Assembly (NCBI GenBank): GCA_905182985.1
Contig: CAJJDN010000038.1
Span: 390,258 to 454,257 of the forward strand
DNA from: Paramecium sonneborni
Taxonomy: Eukaryota > Ciliophora > Oligohymenophorea > Peniculida > Parameciidae
Length of the DNA: 64,000 bases
Reading direction: 5' to 3'
The notes beneath the pieces were generated by a model. The model was not told the origin of the DNA, searched no databases, and saw only the letters and a program-made list of their open reading frames with translations. The number at the start of each line of letters is the position of its first letter. Positions within the stretch are counted from its first letter, which is position 1. A program made the position numbers and the translations under genes. This document shows, piece by piece, positions 1 through 12,628 of the stretch.

Positions 1-604
1 TAATTCACAAAAATCAACTTCTCTGTATTAAAATTTGTCTTGGCAGTCACATAATTATTGCACATCTTTTTAAAGTTATCTATCATCGGCTTAACTTTTA
101 CTAAAAATGATTAAAAATCATTAAATTAACATTTCATATCTAATGTAATTTCTAGCTTTGATTAATTATGTTGATTACATTTGAGCAATCAGGAAGATTA
201 GTTTTATATTTCTCTTCTAATGAAATATTTTCATTGTTAAGAGGTATCCAAGTTTAGTTCTGTTCATTAAGAAATTATTTAGTTTCAGGAGAATTCCATA
301 TGATTTATCTTTTGAATAATGAATTCAGGAATTACTATAACATTCTTCTTCTAATTCGAAGGAAGCCTTCTTCAAGATTTCCCTAAAATTTTCATCATGA
401 CGTTACCATAGCTTATTTTTCAGGGAGTCTAGGAATAAATATTCCAGGATAGTTTGCAAGTAATACATCATAAAAGTGAACAAAGTCATTAAACCTTCTG
501 CAAATAATATTTTGATTAAATTGAATCTTATAAGAAGCATATCGCCCTAAAATTTCAGTGCTCATTGAGATTTCAATAATTTTAGGACATGATTATTATT
601 ACAT
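1..604 (-). pseudogene. Partial duplicate of PX-domain gene (assembly copy)
   Basis: This is the same sequence as 1981-2584, the 5' portion of the PX-domain gene, with its start codon at 604. The reading frame leaves the window on the left. It is an assembly overlap copy, not a decayed gene. Use the 1462-2584 copy for function. Confidence 0.85.
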
Positions 605-726
605 AATATTTTATATTCACAATATGTTTTATTATTCAATATTTTAAATGGATTTATATTTTTTAAGAGATAAGAACTGATCATTAAGAATAGAGTTTAT
701 ATATAATTATATATATTTTAATTACT

Positions 727-1228
727 TCACTTAAATTTATTGGAATAAGGACTGATTTTATTCATAGTGAAATAATCATTTGCGTAATTTGTTTCTTTAC
801 ACAATTTTCTAGGATATGTAAATTTTGATGGAGAAAGGCTATGAGAGTTCTAAATAATAAATTATACATTAGAATGCCATCCAAGCTCTTAATTAGAAGT
901 TTGTGGAAATTAGTATTTCTAACGAGGAGTTCTATTCATTGTATTTAATTTATCAATAATTTCCTCTAAAATATTGATTTTCCATTACTTTCTAAAGGAG
1001 GAGAGTCATCAGTAATTTAATTAACATCAAATGCAGGTTTTGTAATTGCTCCTGTCTTTTCAAGATGCTTCTACAACATAATACTATTGTTAGGTTTCTC
1101 TTGGATAATATATACTAATTTTAGAGTTAACAGTTGCACATACATTTTTATGGATTGATAGTAAAATGCTCATAAACTTTTAAGTGTTAATTCTCTTTTC
1201 TGACTGCTTCTTACCAAATTTTCATTTC
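727..1228 (-). pseudogene. CFAP144 copy truncated at the N (assembly copy)
   Basis: Identical to 2707-3208. It holds the C-terminal part of CFAP144, including the TSNQELGWHSN motif, but lacks the first exon because the contig ends at the N at 1229. It is an artefact of the unmerged overlap. Confidence 0.9.
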
Positions 1229-1229
1229 N

Positions 1230-1850
1230 ATATTACTTCACTCTTCTTTTCTTTATTTTCTATATATTAATTCAAATCTTAATTCAAATTTCTCTCTTCT
1301 TCTTACAAACTTTAATCTTTTTACTTCTTTTCTATTATTAATACAGATTCTTATATATGTTGTTATTCAATCTGAGATATCAATTGAGAATCTAAAATAT
1401 TTTACCAATACTCAGCACTAATACTTATTTATTCCATCTCTAATTAACCTATATATTTTATCAACTTAAATAAATTCTGCTCTTTCTCATTTATAAACTC
1501 AGGAATCTCAAATAAACATACCTAACCCATTGTTATATTTATTAAACCCTTTAACTCTTATATATACTTACAATACTAATATAAACCATCTCAACATATT
1601 ACATGATCAATCTAATTTTACAATCTTAATATCTCTTTGTCTTTTGATCCAAAAAATAACTTTGAAACAGCATTTCTCTAATTATTTAATGTTTATTATA
1701 AGTCTAACTAACTCTATCTTATTTTATCCTCATATCTTATAATTTTATCCTCCCACTTCCTTATCTAATCAAATTAAATCGCATGAGACTAATATAATAC
1801 TAATATTTTATCACCTCTATGTCGCTCTCTAATATATATAGATCGATCAA
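1230..1850. other. Strand-biased low-complexity stretch with a GATCGATC site
   Basis: The plus strand is rich in T and C (many TCT, CTT, TTC runs) and the minus strand correspondingly in G and A. GATCGATC lies near 1842 beside a second, palindromic TTTGATCA. On the minus strand this stretch is open without TGA down to 1462, so it could be the tail of the PX gene. Its composition is unlike the coding DNA nearby and resembles the spacer at 63240-63560. Spacer is my preference, but coding is not excluded. Confidence 0.4.
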
Positions 1851-2584
1851 AATTTGATCACTCTAAGATTTTCGAACTTAATCATATTTTTGATTCTTCA
1901 TCAAATCTAAAGGTTTTGTTTTCTAGAAAAATTTCTTATCACTTTTAAATAATAAATTCTTTTCAAACTCTGGAAGTACATAATTCACAAAAATCAACTT
2001 CTCTGTATTAAAATTTGTCTTGGCAGTCACATAATTATTGCACATCTTTTTAAAGTTATCTATCATCGGCTTAACTTTTACTAAAAATGATTAAAAATCA
2101 TTAAATTAACATTTCATATCTAATGTAATTTCTAGCTTTGATTAATTATGTTGATTACATTTGAGCAATCAGGAAGATTAGTTTTATATTTCTCTTCTAA
2201 TGAAATATTTTCATTGTTAAGAGGTATCCAAGTTTAGTTCTGTTCATTAAGAAATTATTTAGTTTCAGGAGAATTCCATATGATTTATCTTTTGAATAAT
2301 GAATTCAGGAATTACTATAACATTCTTCTTCTAATTCGAAGGAAGCCTTCTTCAAGATTTCCCTAAAATTTTCATCATGACGTTACCATAGCTTATTTTT
2401 CAGGGAGTCTAGGAATAAATATTCCAGGATAGTTTGCAAGTAATACATCATAAAAGTGAACAAAGTCATTAAACCTTCTGCAAATAATATTTTGATTAAA
2501 TTGAATCTTATAAGAAGCATATCGCCCTAAAATTTCAGTGCTCATTGAGATTTCAATAATTTTAGGACATGATTATTATTACAT
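1462..2584 (-). CDS. PX-domain sorting-nexin-like protein
   Basis: The start is ATG at 2584 (MQQQSCPKIIEIS). A PX (phosphoinositide-binding) domain follows: TEILGRYASYKIQF, then CRRFNDFVHFYDVLLANYPG and IPRLPEK. The CRRFNDF/YPG/PxLPxK pattern is the classic PX signature, expected to bind PI3P on endosomes. Introns of about 24, 23 and 30 nt keep the frame. After the PX domain comes a helical region (MIDNFKKMCNNYVTAKTNF) that may correspond to the helical half of sorting nexins. The 3' end is uncertain: the frame stays open into the low-complexity stretch to a TGA at 1462, and the true stop may come earlier through an intron. The CFAP144 stop lies about 120 bp upstream of this start, same strand. 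Confidence 0.75.
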
Positions 2585-2706
2585 AATATTTTATATTCAC
2601 AATATGTTTTATTATTCAATATTTTAAATGGATTTATATTTTTTAAGAGATAAGAACTGATCATTAAGAATAGAGTTTATATATAATTATATATATTTTA
2701 ATTACT

Positions 2707-3281
2707 TCACTTAAATTTATTGGAATAAGGACTGATTTTATTCATAGTGAAATAATCATTTGCGTAATTTGTTTCTTTACACAATTTTCTAGGATATGTA
2801 AATTTTGATGGAGAAAGGCTATGAGAGTTCTAAATAATAAATTATACATTAGAATGCCATCCAAGCTCTTAATTAGAAGTTTGTGGAAATTAGTATTTCT
2901 AACGAGGAGTTCTATTCATTGTATTTAATTTATCAATAATTTCCTCTAAAATATTGATTTTCCATTACTTTCTAAAGGAGGAGAGTCATCAGTAATTTAA
3001 TTAACATCAAATGCAGGTTTTGTAATTGCTCCTGTCTTTTCAAGATGCTTCTACAACATAATACTATTGTTAGGTTTCTCTTGGATAATATATACTAATT
3101 TTAGAGTTAACAGTTGCACATACATTTTTATGGATTGATAGTAAAATGCTCATAAACTTTTAAGTGTTAATTCTCTTTTCTGACTGCTTCTTACCAAATT
3201 TTCATTTCCTATATTATAAAATTTGATTACTGCAACTGGGCTGCGATCTCTTTTATTATTTTTTGCATCTTATTTTGCCAT
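2707..3281 (-). CDS. CFAP144: CFAP144 (FAM183-like) ciliary microtubule inner protein
   Basis: A small axonemal protein of about 160 residues, starting MAKQDAKNNKRDRSPVAEMK. Family hallmarks seen are ENQHLKVYEHFTINP near the N-terminus and PRQKYQFPQTSNQELGWHSN in the middle, followed by KLCKETNYANDYF. The TSNQE-GW motif is diagnostic of FAM183/CFAP144. Members are known as microtubule inner proteins of ciliary doublets. Introns at 3209-3230 (22 nt), 3064-3095 (32 nt) and 2946-2968 (23 nt) are needed for the frame. A fourth at 2830-2847 (18 nt) is in frame and may be retained. The TGA is at 2707-2709. This is the only complete copy; 727-1228 and 4692-4832 are overlap fragments. Confidence 0.88.
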
Positions 3282-3374
3282 TTTATTATAAAACAATAAT
3301 TATTTAGAAAGAAGAGAATTAAATGAATATAAAATACTATACAACAATAGTTTAGTGTCTCAAAAAAACTTTAT

Positions 3375-4690
3375 TCAATTTAATCTACCAATACAATTCT
3401 TAGCTCCACAACTACATTATATTTTTTGTGATTCTGCTTCGATTTCAAATTAGTAATCATAAGTCAGTTCTTCTCCTACTTATATATCTTTTTTAGCATA
3501 AATTATAATCTTCTCATCTAATAATAATGAATCACAATTAGGCTATAATTAATACATATTAATTACTTAACAACTATGATTTAAAAATCTAGCTTCTGAA
3601 CCTTTAAAAGTTGCATCAATTACTTTAGTTTTTGAAGCTCTAAACATATAACAATCTCCAAATCCTTATTCATTATATGTTAACTCTCTATAATCAGCAA
3701 GGGCATTTCTAATTACTTCTCCAGTATATTCTATTACGAAATCTCCTTTTTTAAAACTAATTATATAATTCAAATTACTCTTATTTAGTAAAAAGTCCAT
3801 ATTTATGAATATATGATGGTGCTACATAAAGTCTATTTTTTTATTTTTAATTTTTAGAATCTTATTTCAATTTTTTTTCTAATTCTTCTTACTTATCAAT
3901 CTGCTTCAATTCTTCAGTTAATAGATTAGCTTCCTCTAATATATCATTTGGATTAATTGTCACTATTTTTTATTGAGGGTCTTTTCTTGATAATTTACTA
4001 TTCTGATGTTTAATTGTTGGAAGGTTGTCATATAACATTGGATGATTATCATATAAAGTATTTATATTTACTTAACTCTAAGAAATTAATCTACTTATCT
4101 ATTGTAAAATTTATATTCTTTCATCTAAAGGAAGATCTTCAACAAATAAAGATTAATAAAACCATTCTTTAAAATGACTAAATTAACAGACTGAATTGCA
4201 CATTTTTTATATATTTTTAGTATCCAATAATTATTGACGTATTTAATATGAATATAACATAAAAAATTCACCTAAATTTTCTGTAAATTCTATTCCTTAA
4301 ATATTATTATCTTTAAAAGAATCCAATAATTACTATAAATTTTATACCTTATATTCATTATAAGGATATTTATCCAAAATTAATTTTGTAACTGTAAATT
4401 ACAATTGTCTATTTTTATCACTCTTTTCACATTCTTTAAGAAATTGTTATTTACTGACTTCAGTATATCTTATTTTAAATTCTTTCATATTCAATGAAAT
4501 GTATAAGATTTTATTTCGTAATGTCAATAAATTTAATTCTTCAAATTGTCCTCTTTATTCTGATGGTTTTAAAGCAATCAAAATTGTATTTGAATATCGA
4601 TGAAGAACTGTTTAATTTTTTTTATCCTACTTTTATTATACAACTATTTTTCTCCAAATCATAAAATTTGTTACACAATATTCCTAATTG
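3375..4690 (-). pseudogene. KMT2 3' fragment with SET domain (assembly copy)
   Basis: Identical to 4926-6241: the C-terminal part of the trithorax-like methyltransferase with complete SET and post-SET and stop TGA at 3375-3377. It is cut off upstream by the N at 4691. It is not an independent gene. In the real chromosome this stretch would be the 3' end of the KMT2 gene, directly upstream of CFAP144. Confidence 0.9.
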
Positions 4691-4691
4691 N

Positions 4692-4832
4692 GTAAAATGC
4701 TCATAAACTTTTAAGTGTTAATTCTCTTTTCTGACTGCTTCTTACCAAATTTTCATTTCCTATATTATAAAATTTGATTACTGCAACTGGGCTGCGATCT
4801 CTTTTATTATTTTTTGCATCTTATTTTGCCAT
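4692..4832 (-). pseudogene. CFAP144 first-exon fragment (assembly copy)
   Basis: Repeats 3141-3281, with the start codon at 4832 and the first exon and part of the second, then stops at the N. It is an overlap artefact. Confidence 0.9.
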
Positions 4833-4925
4833 TTTATTATAAAACAATAATTATTTAGAAAGAAGAGAATTAAATGAATATAAAATACTATACAACAATA
4901 GTTTAGTGTCTCAAAAAAACTTTAT

Positions 4926-7900
4926 TCAATTTAATCTACCAATACAATTCTTAGCTCCACAACTACATTATATTTTTTGTGATTCTGCTTCGATTTCAAA
5001 TTAGTAATCATAAGTCAGTTCTTCTCCTACTTATATATCTTTTTTAGCATAAATTATAATCTTCTCATCTAATAATAATGAATCACAATTAGGCTATAAT
5101 TAATACATATTAATTACTTAACAACTATGATTTAAAAATCTAGCTTCTGAACCTTTAAAAGTTGCATCAATTACTTTAGTTTTTGAAGCTCTAAACATAT
5201 AACAATCTCCAAATCCTTATTCATTATATGTTAACTCTCTATAATCAGCAAGGGCATTTCTAATTACTTCTCCAGTATATTCTATTACGAAATCTCCTTT
5301 TTTAAAACTAATTATATAATTCAAATTACTCTTATTTAGTAAAAAGTCCATATTTATGAATATATGATGGTGCTACATAAAGTCTATTTTTTTATTTTTA
5401 ATTTTTAGAATCTTATTTCAATTTTTTTTCTAATTCTTCTTACTTATCAATCTGCTTCAATTCTTCAGTTAATAGATTAGCTTCCTCTAATATATCATTT
5501 GGATTAATTGTCACTATTTTTTATTGAGGGTCTTTTCTTGATAATTTACTATTCTGATGTTTAATTGTTGGAAGGTTGTCATATAACATTGGATGATTAT
5601 CATATAAAGTATTTATATTTACTTAACTCTAAGAAATTAATCTACTTATCTATTGTAAAATTTATATTCTTTCATCTAAAGGAAGATCTTCAACAAATAA
5701 AGATTAATAAAACCATTCTTTAAAATGACTAAATTAACAGACTGAATTGCACATTTTTTATATATTTTTAGTATCCAATAATTATTGACGTATTTAATAT
5801 GAATATAACATAAAAAATTCACCTAAATTTTCTGTAAATTCTATTCCTTAAATATTATTATCTTTAAAAGAATCCAATAATTACTATAAATTTTATACCT
5901 TATATTCATTATAAGGATATTTATCCAAAATTAATTTTGTAACTGTAAATTACAATTGTCTATTTTTATCACTCTTTTCACATTCTTTAAGAAATTGTTA
6001 TTTACTGACTTCAGTATATCTTATTTTAAATTCTTTCATATTCAATGAAATGTATAAGATTTTATTTCGTAATGTCAATAAATTTAATTCTTCAAATTGT
6101 CCTCTTTATTCTGATGGTTTTAAAGCAATCAAAATTGTATTTGAATATCGATGAAGAACTGTTTAATTTTTTTTATCCTACTTTTATTATACAACTATTT
6201 TTCTCCAAATCATAAAATTTGTTACACAATATTCCTAATTGTCAAAACAAGATTAGCAATATACTTTTTTATTATGAGTGAATGCCCATTATTCTCTGTA
6301 ACCACAATAAAAATGACATCTTTTTCTACACTTTCCACAAATTATTGAAGATCCTATTTATTGACAATATTCACATTTAAAATTATTATTTTTCAGTAAT
6401 GCTTTTACAGTTAATTCACATTCTTTACTATCTTCATTCCAAATAACACAATTAGTATGAACCCAACGTACATCATCTACGTAAAGTAATCTTCCACTAA
6501 CACTTCTATTTCCAAATCTTTTACATAATTAACAAGATATTTTATCTAGAGGACTTTCTATTAATTAATCCTCATCTATTTATGGGTATTTATAAATATA
6601 CTCTGTCTAAAAATTACTATACTCTTTTGGTTAATATTTCATTTCTTAATCCTATTTTATCAAAATTTGTTCTGCCTCTTAAATTTTATTATCATGTAGC
6701 TATTTTATTTCTTTAATACATTATTTTATTAATTAATTATTTTATTAATAAGATTTTAACTTTTCTGTTATTTAAGTTTCCGAATACCTATCGCTTAACT
6801 AACGAATATTTTATTTTAAATAATTTGTTGCTATTTTCAACCATCCTTTCTAAACTAAAATATGATCTTTTGAACATTATTTCTTTATTTCTACCATTTA
6901 AGAAGTATACTATTTCTTAATGGATCTGACAATCGAATTTGGAATTGGAAGAAAAAGTAATTATTACTTTTAATTTTATAGAAACTACATTTTAAGATAT
7001 TTTGAATTTTCATATTAACCTAAAATATTTAAATAATTTGTGTAATATTAGTTATCCAAATATTAATATTAGTTCTCTTATAATAAATATTGCACGAAAC
7101 TACACTATAAATCAGTTATTAAATTTAATGTATCTAAGGCAAATCGATTTAATTTATTAAATAGCAATAAAGCATTATTTTGTCCAATTATAGTCTATAA
7201 AGAGAAAATAACATATTGTTTTTTTTATTTAAAGAAATGAATCAGGAGTTATCTTTCATGAAAATCATTTTCTAATTAAAACTATACAAAATCTTGTCGT
7301 TTTTATTATGTTACAGTAAATAATTATCTTGGAGCTTCAAACCAATTAAAACGAGCACACCAATATTGAGTCAATTTAGCAATATATTCATCACTTATAT
7401 CTTTATTATTTGTCAGCTCCTCTTTTATATTCTCAATGTTTTATTAATATTAAAAAAAGTTAGATACAAGATTCTCCAATTATTCTAAATTTTCCATAAT
7501 AAAAGTTTCTTAAATCTAATTTAAATGAGATGACCATTCCAAAAAATTAGAAATAACTGGTACTACTTTTTTTAATGATTTGGCTTTTATTGTCTGTCTA
7601 ATATTTTATTCTTTATGCTTTTCATATTTAAATAATAGTAAAGACATATCCTAAGAACAATCAGAGCATATTCCTTCATTATCGATAGCTTTTTTATTTT
7701 TCAATAAGCAAGAAATATGATAAAATTATTAACATTTTACACATTGCTTGTATTATTTAATTGGTTTAATTTCCTTATTTAAATATATTTTATTAACATC
7801 AGTTTCTAAAATTATAGATATTCAATGAACTTACATTTTACATCTTGAAAGTAAATCTTGTACAATGATCCAAGTCTTTGATTCTCAATTTCAATACATT

Positions 7901-10900
7901 CGTTAGATTATATATCATTGTTAGTTTATATGTACTCTTCACAAAATTAACAAAATTTAAAACCAGCAACATCGAGACCACAACTCAAACAATATTTAAA
8001 ATTTTAAAAGTATTCTATACTAATATGAACCTAAGATCAAATTATTAAATACTGTATTTGATGTTGTTGTTGGCTTAATTCTTGATAATAATTCTGGATC
8101 AAATAATTAAGTTTATTGGCAATTAACACATTTAAAACAATTTTTGCATTTCCAATAATCTAATCCATCAGTAGGAGCAATAAAATTATTAAAAATACAT
8201 TAGAAATGATAAAATTCATTACAACAGCAACAAAATAAATCATTTTTTTATCCATATTTATCACATTCTTTACATCTAACACAATTGTTGCATATCCAAT
8301 TTTTTAAAGACTTAATAACTCGTTATTAATGATATTGAGAACTATTTATTTAGCAATAAAAATGATATGTTTTATTGCAGTTTTAACACATTAATAAATT
8401 ATCGAGAAATTCATATCCACCACATGAACAACAGATGTATTCAAACATTAATTCAATATTCCCAACTTTCATTGCAAAAGGCTAAATTAAATTAACTGTG
8501 CTTAAGTCTTTAAGTAATAAATCTTTTACTATGTATTATAACTAAGGAGAATCAATTGAATCATCAGTTAATTATGGAGGATCTAATTTGAATAAATAAT
8601 CTAAATATGGATGACGATTTGTAATATTATTAATATCAATCTTGATTTTGATTTCTCTCTAAACTTATTACTTCAAAAAATCAATCATATTTAATTTTAT
8701 TAATGGTTCATCCTCATTTTCAAAATCTAAATTAATATTAATAGTCTTTTCCCATTAAATTAAATTGCTTTTAACATTTCTAGAAGGTACAGACTAAGTT
8801 ATACTTAATAATTAAGGTTCCCATAATGGTATGTAATTATTTATTCCTTCAANCAAGATTCTCCAATTATTCTAAATTTTCCATAATAAAAGTTTCTTAA
8901 ATCTAATTTAAATGAGATGACCATTCCAAAAAATTAGAAATAACTGGTACTACTTTTTTTAATGATTTGGCTTTTATTGTCTGTCTAATATTTTATTCTT
9001 TATGCTTTTCATATTTAAATAATAGTAAAGACATATCCTAAGAACAATCAGAGCATATTCCTTCATTATCGATAGCTTTTTTATTTTTCAATAAGCAAGA
9101 AATATGATAAAATTATTAACATTTTACACATTGCTTGTATTATTTAATTGGTTTAATTTCCTTATTTAAATATATTTTATTAACATCAGTTTCTAAAATT
9201 ATAGATATTCAATGAACTTACATTTTACATCTTGAAAGTAAATCTTGTACAATGATCCAAGTCTTTGATTCTCAATTTCAATACATTCGTTAGATTATAT
9301 ATCATTGTTAGTTTATATGTACTCTTCACAAAATTAACAAAATTTAAAACCAGCAACATCGAGACCACAACTCAAACAATATTTAAAATTTTAAAAGTAT
9401 TCTATACTAATATGAACCTAAGATCAAATTATTAAATACTGTATTTGATGTTGTTGTTGGCTTAATTCTTGATAATAATTCTGGATCAAATAATTAAGTT
9501 TATTGGCAATTAACACATTTAAAACAATTTTTGCATTTCCAATAATCTAATCCATCAGTAGGAGCAATAAAATTATTAAAAATACATTAGAAATGATAAA
9601 ATTCATTACAACAGCAACAAAATAAATCATTTTTTTATCCATATTTATCACATTCTTTACATCTAACACAATTGTTGCATATCCAATTTTTTAAAGACTT
9701 AATAACTCGTTATTAATGATATTGAGAACTATTTATTTAGCAATAAAAATGATATGTTTTATTGCAGTTTTAACACATTAATAAATTATCGAGAAATTCA
9801 TATCCACCACATGAACAACAGATGTATTCAAACATTAATTCAATATTCCCAACTTTCATTGCAAAAGGCTAAATTAAATTAACTGTGCTTAAGTCTTTAA
9901 GTAATAAATCTTTTACTATGTATTATAACTAAGGAGAATCAATTGAATCATCAGTTAATTATGGAGGATCTAATTTGAATAAATAATCTAAATATGGATG
10001 ACGATTTGTAATATTATTAATATCAATCTTGATTTTGATTTCTCTCTAAACTTATTACTTCAAAAAATCAATCATATTTAATTTTATTAATGGTTCATCC
10101 TCATTTTCAAAATCTAAATTAATATTAATAGTCTTTTCCCATTAAATTAAATTGCTTTTAACATTTCTAGAAGGTACAGACTAAGTTATACTTAATAATT
10201 AAGGTTCCCATAATGGTATGTAATTATTTATTCCTTCAATTGTAACTAAATCTTTCCCTCCAAATCCATGATTTAAGAATTATTTAAAAGCAACTTGAAC
10301 ATTTTCAGAAGTAAATAAATGTATATTATTCTTGTAAGTTAAGAGATCTTCATCTGTTAATTTTAAATAACCTTTAAACTACTAAAACAAAATATCATAT
10401 ATGATCTTTAAAATGCTTCCTTTACGATGCGCTTTTGGATTTGATAAATTATACTCTAAAAAATTTGACAGCAACAATTTAATATCTTAATAGAGCTTAA
10501 ATTCAGGATTATCCAAATATTCCCCCTTTTTATTCTTCTTATGAATAGTATCAAAATCTATTGGATTTTTTATAACTTCTTTATATTTTATAGAACTTGG
10601 ATCATATTGCCATAATAATTTTTCGTCATCAAAATATGTTAAATATCTGATAAGTTCAGAAAAAATTATTTTTCTAATTTCTATGCGACATTTAGGACAT
10701 CTATATGAATTGAAAAAAGGTTTTCGATCTTAAAATAAAGGTTCACACTTCTTATGAACATATTATTCACAATCTCCGCATTAAAATTTGTTTATTGCTT
10801 TATCTTTTTCAAATATAGTTTTTTTGCATAAAATACAATATTTATTTTTCTCATATTTAATTACACATTCATCACACAAAGAATTCTCAATAAGTTAACT

Positions 10901-11182
10901 TGCACATGAAGTACATGAATTAGGCAATTTCTTTTGTTGAATTTTTTTTTATTTTAAAGACTTCTTCAACTACTCATTATGCATAGACTACTAATTCAAA
11001 CTACTTTAATGATAAGAGCTACTCAATCCTTATTCCCCAGAACTTTGTTCATTAAGTAGCTGAGTATTATTTGGATAATCTGTAATATTTTATTATTTCT
11101 AAACAGCTCCCCTTGTAATTTTTACTCCTTTTTCCAATAATTTAAAATACTCTCCATTAGTTATATTCAACTATTCATCCAT
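4926..11182 (-). CDS. KMT2: Trithorax/MLL-type histone lysine methyltransferase (PHD, bromo-like, ePHD, SET)
   Basis: A chromatin protein predicted to methylate histone H3 lysine 4. It starts at ATG 11182 (MDEQLNITNGEYFKLLEKG). In order: a PHD finger at about residues 89-165 (CxxC, CxxC, HKKC, CPKC); a bromodomain-like helix bundle (VIKNPIDFDTI, then SNFLEYN); clustered PHD fingers (YICCSCGGYEF; CRCKECDKYG; FYHFQC); an extended PHD (ILCQLCKRFG; RWVHTNCVIW; CEYCQQIGS; CHFYC); then SET with GDFVIEYTGEVIRNALADYR, FLNHSC/PNC and GEELTYDYQFE, and post-SET CSCGAKNCIGRLN just before TGA at 4926. PHD-bromo-ePHD-SET order is that of animal MLL/KMT2. A 24-nt intron splits NHSC from PNC. The N at 8853 inserts a false 1387-bp duplication inside the gene, so this interval overstates its length. 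No FYRN/FYRC was recognised. Confidence 0.85.
7467..10239. repeat. Exact direct repeat at contig join 3 (7467-8852 = 8854-10239)
   Basis: 1386 bp before the N at 8853 are repeated exactly after it. Both copies carry the middle PHD-finger cluster of the KMT2 gene. Taken literally the protein would have twice its real number of fingers. This is an unmerged contig overlap. Confidence 0.95.
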
Positions 11183-11702
11183 TATTAATTATAAAAAAAT
11201 TTTTTATTATGAAACCAATATATAAGTTTTTTTACTTATTTTAATTTACTTTTTAACATTATATCATTTCGAATATCAAATATTTTTTGTAAAAATACTT
11301 GGAGTATAACATAACTTTTTGTTAAAAAATTTTATTTTCCAAATAATTATATAACTAAATAAAAAAGCCAAATCATAATGATATTTCATCATGCCAAAGG
11401 CTTAACTTTTAAGTTATAAATACTATATATTTTATATTATAGCTAAAAATTATAATCTAAGAATTAAATGTTTCAAATATTACGAAGAGAACTTAGTAAT
11501 TTTTTACTGTGTTTAAAATTAAATTACATTAAAAATCAAAATAAATTGTAATAATATTTTAAGATCTTATTAATAACTATGCTTCTATTAGGAAATAGCT
11601 TTAAATTAGAATTAAAATTTGAAGATAATTTAAATTTAGAATTGTAACAAATAATATAATGATTATAATTATATATTTAATAGAATATTTGATTTATATC
11701 TA
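11183..11702. other. Intergenic spacer upstream of KMT2 (duplicated at 12629-13148)
   Basis: About 520 bp of AT-rich DNA between the KMT2 start and the stop of the small basic-protein gene, both on the minus strand. I see no ORF, RNA gene or repeat in it. It is the likely promoter region of the KMT2 gene. It is present twice because of join 4. Confidence 0.6.
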
Positions 11703-11833
11703 TCATGATTTATATTTATTTCTTTTTGGAATATGTTCTGATGATGATGAAGTTTGATTCTAACTTTGACTATCAAATTCATTTAATTAATGTTTGATTT
11801 GCTTTTTTGGCTAAAAATAAAGAGGATTTTTAA
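11703..11833 (-). pseudogene. 3' fragment of small basic-protein gene (assembly copy)
   Basis: Repeats 13149-13279: the last exon, ending at TGA 11703-11705, and most of its intron, then cut by the N run. It is an overlap artefact of the gene at 13149-13597. Confidence 0.9.
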
Positions 11834-11879
11834 NNNNNNNNNNNNNNNNNNNNNNNNNNNNNNNNNNNNNNNNNNNNNN

Positions 11880-12628
11880 TTTGGATTTGATAAATTATAC
11901 TCTAAAAAATTTGACAGCAACAATTTAATATCTTAATAGAGCTTAAATTCAGGATTATCCAAATATTCCCCCTTTTTATTCTTCTTATGAATAGTATCAA
12001 AATCTATTGGATTTTTTATAACTTCTTTATATTTTATAGAACTTGGATCATATTGCCATAATAATTTTTCGTCATCAAAATATGTTAAATATCTGATAAG
12101 TTCAGAAAAAATTATTTTTCTAATTTCTATGCGACATTTAGGACATCTATATGAATTGAAAAAAGGTTTTCGATCTTAAAATAAAGGTTCACACTTCTTA
12201 TGAACATATTATTCACAATCTCCGCATTAAAATTTGTTTATTGCTTTATCTTTTTCAAATATAGTTTTTTTGCATAAAATACAATATTTATTTTTCTCAT
12301 ATTTAATTACACATTCATCACACAAAGAATTCTCAATAAGTTAACTTGCACATGAAGTACATGAATTAGGCAATTTCTTTTGTTGAATTTTTTTTTATTT
12401 TAAAGACTTCTTCAACTACTCATTATGCATAGACTACTAATTCAAACTACTTTAATGATAAGAGCTACTCAATCCTTATTCCCCAGAACTTTGTTCATTA
12501 AGTAGCTGAGTATTATTTGGATAATCTGTAATATTTTATTATTTCTAAACAGCTCCCCTTGTAATTTTTACTCCTTTTTCCAATAATTTAAAATACTCTC
12601 CATTAGTTATATTCAACTATTCATCCAT
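11880..12628 (-). pseudogene. KMT2 5' fragment (assembly copy)
   Basis: Repeats 10434-11182, encoding the start, the first PHD finger and the bromodomain-like region of the trithorax-like protein. It ends at the N run. It is an overlap copy, not a second gene. Confidence 0.9.

Larger units (their letters stand above)
1..3208. repeat. Exact direct repeat at contig join 1 (1-1228 = 1981-3208)
   Basis: Bases 1-1228 recur without visible change at 1981-3208, and a single N lies at 1229. The left copy breaks off at the N inside CFAP144, and its other end runs off the window. This is how two overlapping contigs look when they are placed end to end without merging. It makes a second truncated CFAP144 and a second partial PX gene. 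Confidence 0.95.
3141..6241. repeat. Exact direct repeat at contig join 2 (3141-4690 = 4692-6241)
   Basis: The 1550 bp before the N at 4691 are repeated exactly after it. The repeat carries the 5' end of CFAP144 and the 3' third of the KMT2 gene, including the whole SET domain. It is a contig overlap that was not merged. Confidence 0.95.

Noticed and set aside
1530..1742. Plus-strand 70-residue ORF, hydrophobic
   Set aside because: It lies in the low-complexity T/C-rich stretch, has no family features and is one of many chance frames in AT-rich DNA.
6151..6348. Plus-strand 65-residue ORF
   Set aside because: It is antisense to the extended PHD finger of the KMT2 gene, whose cysteine pattern is unmistakable on the minus strand.
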